Source: Desulfobacteraceae bacterium (GTDB lineage: Bacteria; Desulfobacterota; Desulfobacteria; Desulfobacterales; Desulfatirhabdiaceae). From it: 13,708 bases of DNA. How positions within the stretch are numbered: position 1 is the stretch's first letter; the number at the start of each line of letters is the position of its first letter. The stretch covers positions 1 through 13,708 of the forward strand of contig DAIEFO010000026.1 in NCBI GenBank assembly GCA_027325475.1. The letters are read 5' to 3'. The translations under genes were made by a program, and so were the position numbers. The notes below the pieces were generated by a model. The model was not told the origin of the DNA. It saw nothing but the letters and a program-made list of their open reading frames with translations, and searched no databases. Of this stretch, positions 8,426-13,708 are shown piece after piece.

Positions 8426-9490
8426 GTGAAACAATATGAAATTGTGATCAAGCCGGTCAGCGGGTTCGGTACGCCGTTGAAAGGCGATACACTGTTCGGA
8501 CATTTCTGCTGGCAGGCGGTTTATGACGATGGCCTTCTGGACGGCGGGCTGACAAAATGGCTGGAGGTATATGCCCAACGTCCTTTTGCCGTTTTTTCAT
8601 CGGCCTTTCCCAGACTGGGTGAAGGCAAGGACATCTGGTATGCGCTCAAGAGGCCGGAGCTGCCGTTGTCATGGTTTTTGGGGAATATGCAGAAAGACAA
8701 AGCTGATTTCATTGACAGCCGGAAAAAATTAAAAAAAGCCAGGTGGCTGGCTGTAAAAAATGCATTACGGCTGAACTGGGAACATGCCGAGTTGTGGACA
8801 GATTCATATTTACAAAAAAAATGTAGGTGTTTGCTGAATCCTGAAATGTTACGTCAAATGCAGTCGGCAGAATCCACTGAATTTGAAATTGAATTCTCTC
8901 AGCCCCATAACAGCATCAGCCGGTTGACCCAGACGACGGGCAGCGGCGGTATGTTTGCGCCCTACGTTAAAATCAATCGGCATTATTATCCCGAAAGCCG
9001 TCTGGCGATATTTGTTCTGGTGGATGAAGATGCTGTGAATTCCACGCGATTGTGCAAGGGATTGGAACGTATGGGCATGTGGGGTTATGGGCGGGATGCA
9101 TCCACCGGACTGGGGCGTTTTACACTGGTTGAGTGCAATGAGATTCCCTTTCCGGATGTTTCGGACGCCAACGCCGCTTATATGATGGGCCCCAGCGTTC
9201 CAGCGCCTGGTTCGTTTCAAAACGCCTGGTTCAGCCCTTTTGTCAGGTTTGGAAGGCATGGCGATCGTCTGGCGGTATCTTCAAATCCATTTAAAAATCC
9301 GGTGATTATGGCGGATGACGCGGCTGTATATCAACCATCCAGTCCGCAGGCGTTTGCCTTGCCTTATTGGGGAGTATCCGTTACAGGCGTATCCAAAGCG
9401 CAGCCAGGCGCAGTGACCCAGGGATATGCTCCTTATCTGCCCTTTCGACTGGAGACGATACATGAAACAAATATTCCACTGTTTGATTAA
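8426..9490 (+). CDS. csm4: Csm4, type III-A crRNA 5' tag-binding subunit (Cas5-like)
   Basis: RAMP protein that caps the crRNA 5' end and contacts Cas10. The evidence is gene order (csm3-csm4-csm5), length (354 residues), the N-terminal KPVSGFGTPLKGDTLFGHFC segment typical of Csm4, and the glycine-rich GMWGYGRDASTGLGRF motif. The start codon is GTG, placed six bases after a perfect AGGAGG; no better in-frame ATG exists nearby. Its last 29 bases overlap the start of csm5, suggesting translational coupling. Confidence 0.93.
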   Translation: MKQYEIVIKPVSGFGTPLKGDTLFGHFCWQAVYDDGLLDGGLTKWLEVYAQRPFAVFSSAFPRLGEGKDIWYALKRPELPLSWFLGNMQKDKADFIDSRKKLKKARWLAVKNALRLNWEHAELWTDSYLQKKCRCLLNPEMLRQMQSAESTEFEIEFSQPHNSISRLTQTTGSGGMFAPYVKINRHYYPESRLAIFVLVDEDAVNSTRLCKGLERMGMWGYGRDASTGLGRFTLVECNEIPFPDVSDANAAYMMGPSVPAPGSFQNAWFSPFVRFGRHGDRLAVSSNPFKNPVIMADDAAVYQPSSPQAFALPYWGVSVTGVSKAQPGAVTQGYAPYLPFRLETIHETNIPLFD

Positions 9491-10613
9491 GGTGTTATCA
9501 CCCGTTCATATCGGATGCGGCGAGGTGTACGAACCCACCGGATTTGTCGTGAATGAACAAAAAAAGGAAATGACGGTATTCGATCCGTTTAAATTTATCG
9601 GAGAATTGTCAGAAGTGGACAAGGAACGGCTGATGGCAATATGCCAGGGAGGAAGCGCGGCGTCTATCCTGGAGGTATATAAGTTTTTCAGAAACAAGCC
9701 GGCAGCCGGAAACCAGATCAAACTGTGTAATGGATTTCTGAAACATTATTCCGCGACATTATCCATGTCTGTTAAAGACCGTAGACGGATACAGCAGGAG
9801 TTGAACAATTTCAGCATTCACCGTACAGCATTTCTTTCAGGTTCAGATATGCCTTTTCTGCCGGGATCGTCTGTCAAGGGATCGCTTCGGACTGCGCTGC
9901 TCAATCTCAGGCAGAAATCATCTCCGGTCAGGCAGGACAACCGAGAAAGGAACGCATCCGTCAAACTGGAAGAAAAGCTGCTGAACTACACAAAGCTGGA
10001 GGAAGATCCGTTTCGCCTGGTCAAAGTGTCTGATTTCATGCCGGCAGGAACAGTCAAACGCAAAGTGATTTATGCCGTGGATGTCAAAAAGAAGCCGGGA
10101 TCGGAGCTGGGTGCTTACCAGATTGTCGAGGCTGTCATGCCGGGTGCATTATTCTGGGGGTCGGTCGTAATCGATGAGGCGATCAAGGGTTCTGGAATTC
10201 AGAAGCCCATTCGTTTGAAAGAATTGATGGAGAGCGCCAAAGAGTTCTATGAAACTGAAAACAGGCGGGAAAATACAGAGCTCAACAACGCCGGATGTCA
10301 GGCATTTAATGTTGGCAGGCCGGATGCTTTTTTGCTCCGTGTAGGCAGACATTCCGGTGCTGAGTGCGTTACGATCAAAGACCATCGGGATATCAGAATT
10401 ATGAGGGGTAAATCTTCTCCATTGTTTTTGGATCATGCTACCACATTCTGGTTAGGGGCTGCCGAAAAGAAACCGCAATCTGTATCAGGGCTCATTCCGT
10501 TTGGCTGGGTGGAAATCGTTAAAATTTCCGAGGCCGACTTTAATCAATATCGCAACGCCCCGGTCATTTCGGATACAAACTCGATGGGAGCGCAAAATAC
10601 TGTTTCATCATAA
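9462..10613 (+). CDS. csm5: Csm5, type III-A RAMP subunit at crRNA 3' end
   Basis: Csm5 is the distal backbone subunit of the Csm complex and supports crRNA 3' maturation. Signatures are LSPVHIGCGEVYEPTGFV at the N-terminus, FLPGSSVKGSLRTALL (RAMP motif) and FGWVEI near the C-terminus, where family members usually end. The start at 9462 (383 residues) is chosen over an in-frame ATG at 9426, because the family alignment begins at MKQIFHCLIKVLSPVHIG and GGAG lies 7-8 bases upstream. The last ~30 residues extend past the usual family end, and roughly the last dozen or more codons are antisense to an ATPase remnant (see 10544-10801). The native stop may therefore have been lost in a rearrangement. 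The core domain looks intact. Confidence 0.93.
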   Translation: MKQIFHCLIKVLSPVHIGCGEVYEPTGFVVNEQKKEMTVFDPFKFIGELSEVDKERLMAICQGGSAASILEVYKFFRNKPAAGNQIKLCNGFLKHYSATLSMSVKDRRRIQQELNNFSIHRTAFLSGSDMPFLPGSSVKGSLRTALLNLRQKSSPVRQDNRERNASVKLEEKLLNYTKLEEDPFRLVKVSDFMPAGTVKRKVIYAVDVKKKPGSELGAYQIVEAVMPGALFWGSVVIDEAIKGSGIQKPIRLKELMESAKEFYETENRRENTELNNAGCQAFNVGRPDAFLLRVGRHSGAECVTIKDHRDIRIMRGKSSPLFLDHATTFWLGAAEKKPQSVSGLIPFGWVEIVKISEADFNQYRNAPVISDTNSMGAQNTVSS

Positions 10614-10801
10614 TCCTGCGAATCCCAATTGAGATAGCGGGAATCCGGATTCGTTTCATCCTGGCGGTGCAGCGATTTAGCCATCGTTGTTTTTCCGCAC
10701 TGCCGTGGTCCGCCGATAAATACCATCTTGCGCTGTAAATCCTGAAGCACCATCGTTTCGATATATCGCGTCACGTATTCCACAGTATTTTTAACCTCCA
10801 T
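10544..10801 (-). pseudogene. N-terminal remnant of an AAA_14/DUF4143-type ATPase
   Basis: An 85-codon minus-strand ORF whose first ~69 residues match the start of the P-loop ATPases that pair with a DUF4143 domain. It has TRYIETMVLQDLQRKMVFIG-type lead-in, Walker A GPRQCGKT (residues 31-38), and RYLNWDSQDYDETVF at about 55-69, the segment just after Walker A in this family. Walker B, the sensor region and the whole C-terminal half are missing, so it is a broken gene. The 3' part overlaps the end of csm5 on the opposite strand, and family similarity fades near 10600, marking a breakpoint. Such ATPases are mobile, widely duplicated genes of unclear function. It is not the missing half of the ATPase at 12842-13708, which resembles a different subgroup. 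Confidence 0.7.
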
Positions 10802-10853
10802 CGCAAAATACTCACGGTTTTTTTCCGATGGATGTTAAAATACAGACGAATAT

Positions 10854-10902
10854 TTGGCAAGCCCCAATATCAACGCGCCACGGTGATATTGGGGCTTGCC
10901 AA
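10854..10902. repeat. Perfect 19-bp inverted repeat (long hairpin)
   Basis: Arm TTGGCAAGCCCCAATATCA (10854-10872) is perfectly complementary to 10884-10902, with an 11-base spacer. Two further inner pairs are possible after one mismatch. There is no run of T on either side, so it is not a textbook intrinsic terminator, though it could still slow transcription leaving csm5. Alternatives are a transcription-factor site or a fossil end of a small mobile element. A perfect stem of this length will not arise by chance. Confidence 0.85.
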
Positions 10903-11154
10903 TCTGGTTGGGTATCCTCATAACATATTTTAATTATTTATAAAAACAAAGATTTTTATATAAAACTGTAAAACCGATGATAACAGCCGGTTCTTTGCAG
11001 AAGGCTCTGAGAGACAACACATATCGTCGAAAAGGAAGGTGACCATTGAATACAACAGCTTTAAACAATTACATATATTTTTTGTCAGAACTTATTGAGA
11101 AGTTACGGAAAATGCTTGCAGCTTTCTGTTTTTTAGATTAATTCCGGCCCCAGT
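10903..11154 (+). other. AT-rich, leader-like intergenic region before an orphan CRISPR-type repeat
   Basis: Most of this stretch is strongly AT-rich; 10921-10980 is only about 15% GC, with poly-A and poly-T runs. It lies directly upstream of the repeat-like sequence at 11155-11190, in the orientation expected for a CRISPR leader reading into its first repeat. No clear promoter boxes could be fixed. It holds one possible 31-codon ORF (TTG start at 11046, stop at 11141) behind GGAAGG, too weak to call. No other gene is visible. Confidence 0.4.
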
Positions 11155-11190
11155 CTTTCAGTAATGGCCCCGCTTCAAGGGGATCGAAAC
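11155..11190 (+). repeat. Orphan CRISPR-repeat-like sequence A
   Basis: A 36-base sequence starts CTTTCAGTAATGG, has CCCC and GGGG arms around GCTTCAA, and ends ATCGAAAC. This is the size, hairpin style and 3' end typical of type III repeats; the last 8 bases would form the crRNA 5' tag. A diverged copy lies at 12639-12674. No second copy occurs at spacer distance, so it is not an array. The similarity to copy B continues about 17 bases downstream (ACCGATGAAG against ACCGATAAAG), which is unlike independent spacers. It could instead be a different dispersed hairpin repeat. Confidence 0.5.
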
Positions 11191-11194
11191 ACCG

Positions 11195-11362
11195 ATGAAG
11201 CCTTTTCTGTTGAAGATTCTTCCGCCGGAAAAGACAGCGTCTGCCACCAACGTGTTATCCGCCGGCAGCAGGTCAACGCCAGGGCGGTTCAGCGTGCTGG
11301 ATGCTTACCAAATTGCCGTGAAACGGGGCGGCATGGGGCTTATACTTGAAAAAGTATTGTAA
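11195..11362 (+). CDS. Hypothetical 55-residue ORF beginning next to repeat A
   Basis: An ATG five bases after the orphan repeat opens a 55-residue frame (starting MKPFLLKILPPEKTAS, ending GGMGLILEKVL). I do not recognise it. The only Shine-Dalgarno-like sequence is AAGGGG inside the repeat, about 12 bases from the ATG, which is far. The next small ORF begins 40 bases later on the same strand. It could be a real small gene, the remains of a longer one, or chance; residue composition looks protein-like but gives no function. Confidence 0.25.
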   Translation: MKPFLLKILPPEKTASATNVLSAGSRSTPGRFSVLDAYQIAVKRGGMGLILEKVL

Positions 11363-11402
11363 CAATGTCGGATGGCTGTCCGTTGCAGCCCAGGAGTCAG
11401 TG

Positions 11403-11552
11403 ATGAAATACCAGATACGAATTCCCATTGAAAAAACAAGTCTTGGCCGTATGCCCGTCAGCATGCGGCCGCCGCAGACGATTCAGCCCAAAAAAGGAAA
11501 AGGCAGCTATCGTCGCAACCGAAAGAACTGGCGCTCCGAACGGGAAGATTGA
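11403..11552 (+). CDS. Small basic protein with ArfA-like KKGKGSY motif
   Basis: A 49-residue, very basic protein. Residues 30-38 read KKGKGSYRR, followed by NRKNW, resembling the conserved core of the alternative ribosome-rescue factor ArfA (KKGKGSYMRKGK in Escherichia coli). ArfA recruits release factor 2 to ribosomes stalled on non-stop mRNAs when tmRNA fails. The residues before the motif (MKYQIRIPIEKTSLG) do not resemble the E. coli protein. AGGAG lies six bases before this ATG, a strong reason to choose it over the longer in-frame start at 11346. I see no convincing hairpin at the 3' end of the kind that makes E. coli arfA mRNA non-stop. The motif match is clear, but with one short motif the ArfA function is only probable. 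Confidence 0.55.
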   Translation: MKYQIRIPIEKTSLGRMPVSMRPPQTIQPKKGKGSYRRNRKNWRSERED

Positions 11553-11659
11553 AAACTTTCTGCAGCGCTCCATCCATGAAAGGACAAACGCTGTGAGCGG
11601 TATTCATGAAACGATTGTGCGGGTATCCCGATACGATCAAAGGTCATCGGGAAATCCGC

Positions 11660-11688
11660 TTGATTTTTCCTTTCCGGCTCTTTATTTT
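11660..11688 (+). promoter_or_regulatory. Candidate sigma70-type promoter for the Fic gene
   Basis: TTGATT (11660-11665) and TATTTT (11683-11688) are separated by exactly 17 bases, 28 bases before the first Fic ATG, in a locally AT-rich strip between the ArfA-like ORF and the Fic gene. The call rests on box similarity only. Confidence 0.3.
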
Positions 11689-11716
11689 GGATATTGGATT
11701 AAGATAAAATAAAGGC

Positions 11717-12616
11717 ATGTCTTATTTTAGGTTCAAGGCGGACAGGATGAAGCGAGAACTCCAGGGTAGATACGTGACCATTTCGACGGTGGGGGAGAAG
11801 GTCCGGGCTTTTGTGTCAGCGCCGCTGCCGCCGCGTCCGTTCATCGTCTGGACGCCGGAGCTGCGAAGCAAGTCCGATCAGGCGCTTCTGGCGCTCGGGC
11901 GGCTGGACAATATCTCGACCCTGCTGCCGGACACATCGCTGTTTCTCTACATGTGCGTCCGCAAGGAGGCGGTACTCTCTTCCATGATCGAGGGTACTCA
12001 GTCGTCACTATCCGACCTGCTGCTGTTCGAGCTGAACCAGGAACCTGGCGTGCCGCTGGCTCACATGCAGTTCGAGACCATCCACCCGTTTCTGGACGGC
12101 AACGGTCGTCTGGGACGTTTGTTGATCACGCTGCTGTTGTGCGAGCAGAAGGTGCTGCGGGAGCCGATGCTCTACCTCAGCCTCTACTTCAAGACACACC
12201 GTCAGTATTACTACGAGTTGCTCAACAGCGTGCGTGTGACCGGCGACTGGGAAGCCTGGCTCGATTTCTTTGCCGAGGCGGTCATCGTCACCGCCACCCA
12301 GGCGGTCAAAACAGCGCAGCAGCTCCTGAACCTGTCGAACCAGGATCACGACAAGATCAGCGGCCTCGGCCGGGCGGCGGCATCCACCCTGCAGGTGCAC
12401 CGGGCGCTCATGGAGCATCCTATCGCCACTTCGAGTTCGCTGGTAAAAAAGACCGGCATTACCCCGGCCACGGTCAACAAGGCACTCGGCCACCTGGCGC
12501 AGCTCGGTATCGTCAAGGAGCTGACGGCCCGGAAGCGCAACCGCCTGTTCAGTTATGCAGGCTATATCGAGATCATGAATCTCGGTACGGAGCTGCCGTT
12601 CGCTGAACCGCATTGA
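11717..12616 (+). CDS. Fic family protein with an internal in-frame deletion
   Basis: Fic proteins transfer AMP (or related groups) from nucleotides to target proteins. This one keeps the catalytic loop HPFLDGNGRLGR (residues 123-134, H123), the inhibitory-helix motif SSMIEG (88-93, E92), the N-terminal GRYVTISTVGEKVRAFVSAPLPP region and a C-terminal winged-helix-like part (ATSSSLVKKTGITPATVNKALGHL). In usual proteins of this type (~370 residues) about 110 residues separate the two motifs; here there are about 30. The junction is near residues 114/115 (nt 12058/12059), where GVPL runs straight into AHMQFETIHPF. The missing ~80 residues include the helices and target-docking flap of the Fic core, so it is probably inactive despite an open frame. 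A start at 11747 (MKRELQGRY) is also plausible and closer to the family N-terminus. The gene is visibly GC-richer than the csm genes, suggesting separate acquisition. Confidence 0.85.
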   Translation: MSYFRFKADRMKRELQGRYVTISTVGEKVRAFVSAPLPPRPFIVWTPELRSKSDQALLALGRLDNISTLLPDTSLFLYMCVRKEAVLSSMIEGTQSSLSDLLLFELNQEPGVPLAHMQFETIHPFLDGNGRLGRLLITLLLCEQKVLREPMLYLSLYFKTHRQYYYELLNSVRVTGDWEAWLDFFAEAVIVTATQAVKTAQQLLNLSNQDHDKISGLGRAAASTLQVHRALMEHPIATSSSLVKKTGITPATVNKALGHLAQLGIVKELTARKRNRLFSYAGYIEIMNLGTELPFAEPH

Positions 12617-12638
12617 GCCATTGATGGAAGACTCGTAT

Positions 12639-12674
12639 ATTTGAACACTGGCCCCACTTCGAGGGGGCCGAAAG
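12639..12674 (+). repeat. Orphan CRISPR-repeat-like sequence B (diverged copy of A)
   Basis: The core TGGCCCCACTTCGAGGGG matches copy A (11155-11190) except for two bases, and the end is CGAAAG instead of CGAAAC. The GGCCCC and GGGGCC arms form a perfect 6-bp stem. It starts 22 bases after the Fic stop, in the same orientation as A, so the two copies bracket the small ORFs and the Fic gene. Its greater divergence would fit a trailer-end repeat. It might instead act as a weak terminator hairpin for the Fic gene. Confidence 0.45.
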
Positions 12675-12693
12675 ACCGATAAAGTTTTCACCG

Positions 12694-12723
12694 ATGAGAT
12701 TTGGAAAATACGACTTTAGGTGA
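12694..12723 (+). pseudogene. Possible 5' remnant of a second cas6 gene
   Basis: An ATG opens nine codons reading MRFGKYDFR before TGA. The first 25 bases (12694-12718) differ from the start of the intact cas6 (3654-3678, MRLGQYDF) at only three positions, one of them silent. The match ends where the palindromic element at 12716-12837 begins, consistent with a truncated cas6 copy. It is very short, so coincidence cannot be excluded. Confidence 0.35.
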
Positions 12724-12837
12724 TTTCCAGCATATAATATACCATTCGGAGAAGAACACCCCCCTGCCCCCCCCCTCAAGGGGGGAATACAAACCCTATA
12801 TTTCAGCACGGGGTGTTCTTTGTTGGAAATCGCCTAA
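12716..12837. repeat. Nested palindromic intergenic element (~122 bp)
   Basis: Three nested inverted repeats share one centre. The outer arms are TTAGGTGATTTCCA (12716-12729) and TGGAAATCGCCTAA (12824-12837), with a single T/G wobble. The middle arms are AAGAACACCCC (12752-12762) and GGGGTGTTCTT (12810-12820), perfect. The inner hairpin is CCCCCC-TCAA-GGGGGG (12770-12785). It separates the cas6-like fragment from the ATPase stop at 12842. It looks like a REP- or MITE-type dispersed element and could also terminate transcription from both sides. No coding content. Confidence 0.7.
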
Positions 12838-12841
12838 CGGC

Positions 12842-13708
12842 TCAGGTTTCAGGAAAGAGATACTGATAGGCGGGGATGACACGTATTTTCTTTCCGTCCA
12901 CCACAATTTCTTCTTCATCTTCGTAAGAGATGATCGTTCCGGTCGCCTGTGTCTCATCCATTGCTTTCAGCAGCGCTTTCAGCTCACGATCCCTTGTCTT
13001 TTTTGTCTTCATATCCATGGTTACCTGGATAAGCTGTGTCAGTCTATTTTCTTCCCGGATGGCAAAGTCAACTTCCAGGCCGTTCGCAGTCCTGTAGTAA
13101 AAGACATCGTTACCGCGGCGTTTCTGTTCCAGAAAAACAAGATTTTCCAGGAAGTGTCCCGTGTTTTCCGAAAAACTGAAAGCAGTGGCGCCGGCCATGC
13201 CGGTGTCAATGGCATAGATTTTTTTCGGACTTTTGAGTTGTTCTCTTATCGAAAAGCCGTACGCATCCAGCGTGAACAGGAGGTAAGTATCCGCAAAATA
13301 AGAAATAAACTCCTTGATGGTCTTGTCGTTCAGGGAGACAAGGGATGACAGGCGGTTGTAAGTAATCACCGACGCCACATTCGAGGTCAGAGAATAAAAC
13401 AGGGTCTCCAGTTCCTGAGACTTCTTGACGCCAAAGCGTGGGGTGATGTCCTGATACAGGATGTTTCGGGCATACATGGCAAGAACTTCTTTTCGAATCT
13501 GCCCGCTTTCAATAAAAGCGGTCTCGGGAAATCCGCCGCATCGGAGATATTGATCAAAGGCATTTCTCAGACGGTGACGTTCGCGGAGGATGGCAATCTG
13601 GTCTTTGACATCAATGCCCTTGCTCTGTGCGAATTCAGGAAAAGAAAAGGGGAAAACCGTGACAGGCAGCACTCTGCCGGAGAGAAGCGTGATGAACTCG
13701 GACGAAAG
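12842..13708 (-). CDS. C-terminal part of a DUF4143-family ATPase, cut by the window edge
   Basis: The reading frame is open to the right edge; upstream of the apparent GTG at 13672 it continues with family-like residues SSEFITLLSGR, leading into VLPVTVFPFSFPEF. That segment is the region after the ATPase core in AAA_14/DUF4143 proteins, so the true start and Walker motifs lie beyond the window. The rest is the DUF4143 part: LRNAFDQYLRCGGFPE, YARNILYQDI, KKIYAIDTGM, and the nuclease-fold-like GNDVFYYRTANGLEVDFAIRE, where E and D of GLEVDF match the restriction-endonuclease-like core of this family. The frame ends PAYQYLFPET-stop. The function of these proteins is poorly known. It converges on the Fic gene across the palindromic element. 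Confidence 0.85.
   Translation of the reverse strand, partial: LSSEFITLLSGRVLPVTVFPFSFPEFAQSKGIDVKDQIAILRERHRLRNAFDQYLRCGGFPETAFIESGQIRKEVLAMYARNILYQDITPRFGVKKSQELETLFYSLTSNVASVITYNRLSSLVSLNDKTIKEFISYFADTYLLFTLDAYGFSIREQLKSPKKIYAIDTGMAGATAFSFSENTGHFLENLVFLEQKRRGNDVFYYRTANGLEVDFAIREENRLTQLIQVTMDMKTKKTRDRELKALLKAMDETQATGTIISYEDEEEIVVDGKKIRVIPAYQYLFPET

Noticed and set aside
9426..9461. Earlier in-frame ATG for csm5
   Set aside because: It lies deep in csm4, and the extra 12 residues are not part of the Csm5 family; 9462 has GGAG and the correct N-terminus.
11046..11141. 31-codon ORF with TTG start behind GGAAGG in the AT-rich region
   Set aside because: Short, non-ATG start, no recognisable sequence; the region is better explained as leader-like or non-coding.
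12008..12691. 227-codon minus-strand ORF opposite the Fic gene
   Set aside because: GC-rich genes commonly produce long antisense frames; it has no motif, and the + strand frame carries the unmistakable HPFLDGNGRLGR.
1..13708. A multi-repeat CRISPR array
   Set aside because: No regularly spaced repeats found on either strand; only two isolated repeat-like sequences about 1.45 kb apart.

Overview
The window carries a near-complete type III-A (Csm) CRISPR-Cas effector operon on the + strand, followed by a patchwork of gene remnants and repeats. Base composition is mixed: the csm genes are near 50% GC or lower, the stretch around 10920-10980 is about 15% GC, and a sampled stretch of the Fic gene is about 65% GC. 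Gene order, protein flavour (Cas6 of the PF10040 type, a TM1812-type CARF protein, DUF4143 ATPases) and composition fit a Desulfobacterota/deltaproteobacterial genome. This assignment is an inference; no rRNA or phylogenetic marker is present.

Region 1 (126-3628): a 712-residue DUF3800 protein with a long uncharacterised helical C-terminal region, then a CARF-HEPN (Csx1-superfamily) ribonuclease. A candidate promoter lies between them. The DUF3800 gene could be an unrecognised accessory of this type III locus or an independent neighbour.

Region 2 (3654-10613): cas6, cas10/csm1, csm2, csm3, csm4 and csm5, closely packed, mostly with good Shine-Dalgarno sequences. Cas6 would process pre-crRNA. 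Csm1-5 would form the interference complex. The intact Cas10 HD motif predicts ssDNase activity and the intact GGDD motif predicts cyclic oligoadenylate synthesis. The CARF-HEPN protein is the obvious receiver of that signal. Csm3 keeps the Asp expected for target-RNA cleavage. No cas1/cas2 and no multi-repeat array are present.

Region 3 (about 10544-11552): csm5 runs at its 3' end into the antisense strand of a truncated DUF4143-type ATPase remnant. Next come a perfect 19-bp inverted repeat, a very AT-rich leader-like stretch, one isolated CRISPR-repeat-like sequence ending in ATCGAAAC, and two small ORFs. One of these encodes a 49-residue basic protein with the KKGKGSY motif typical of the ribosome-rescue factor ArfA.

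Region 4 (11717-13708): a GC-rich Fic protein that keeps its HPFLDGNGRLGR motif and its inhibitory motif but lacks about 80 residues between them. A second, diverged copy of the CRISPR-repeat-like sequence follows, then a 25-bp stretch matching the first codons of cas6, then a nested palindromic element of about 122 bp. The minus-strand C-terminal part of a second DUF4143 ATPase runs off the window edge.

The accessory half looks like the scar of a rearranged CRISPR locus: orphan repeats, a cas6 5' fragment, a broken ATPase and a shortened Fic gene.
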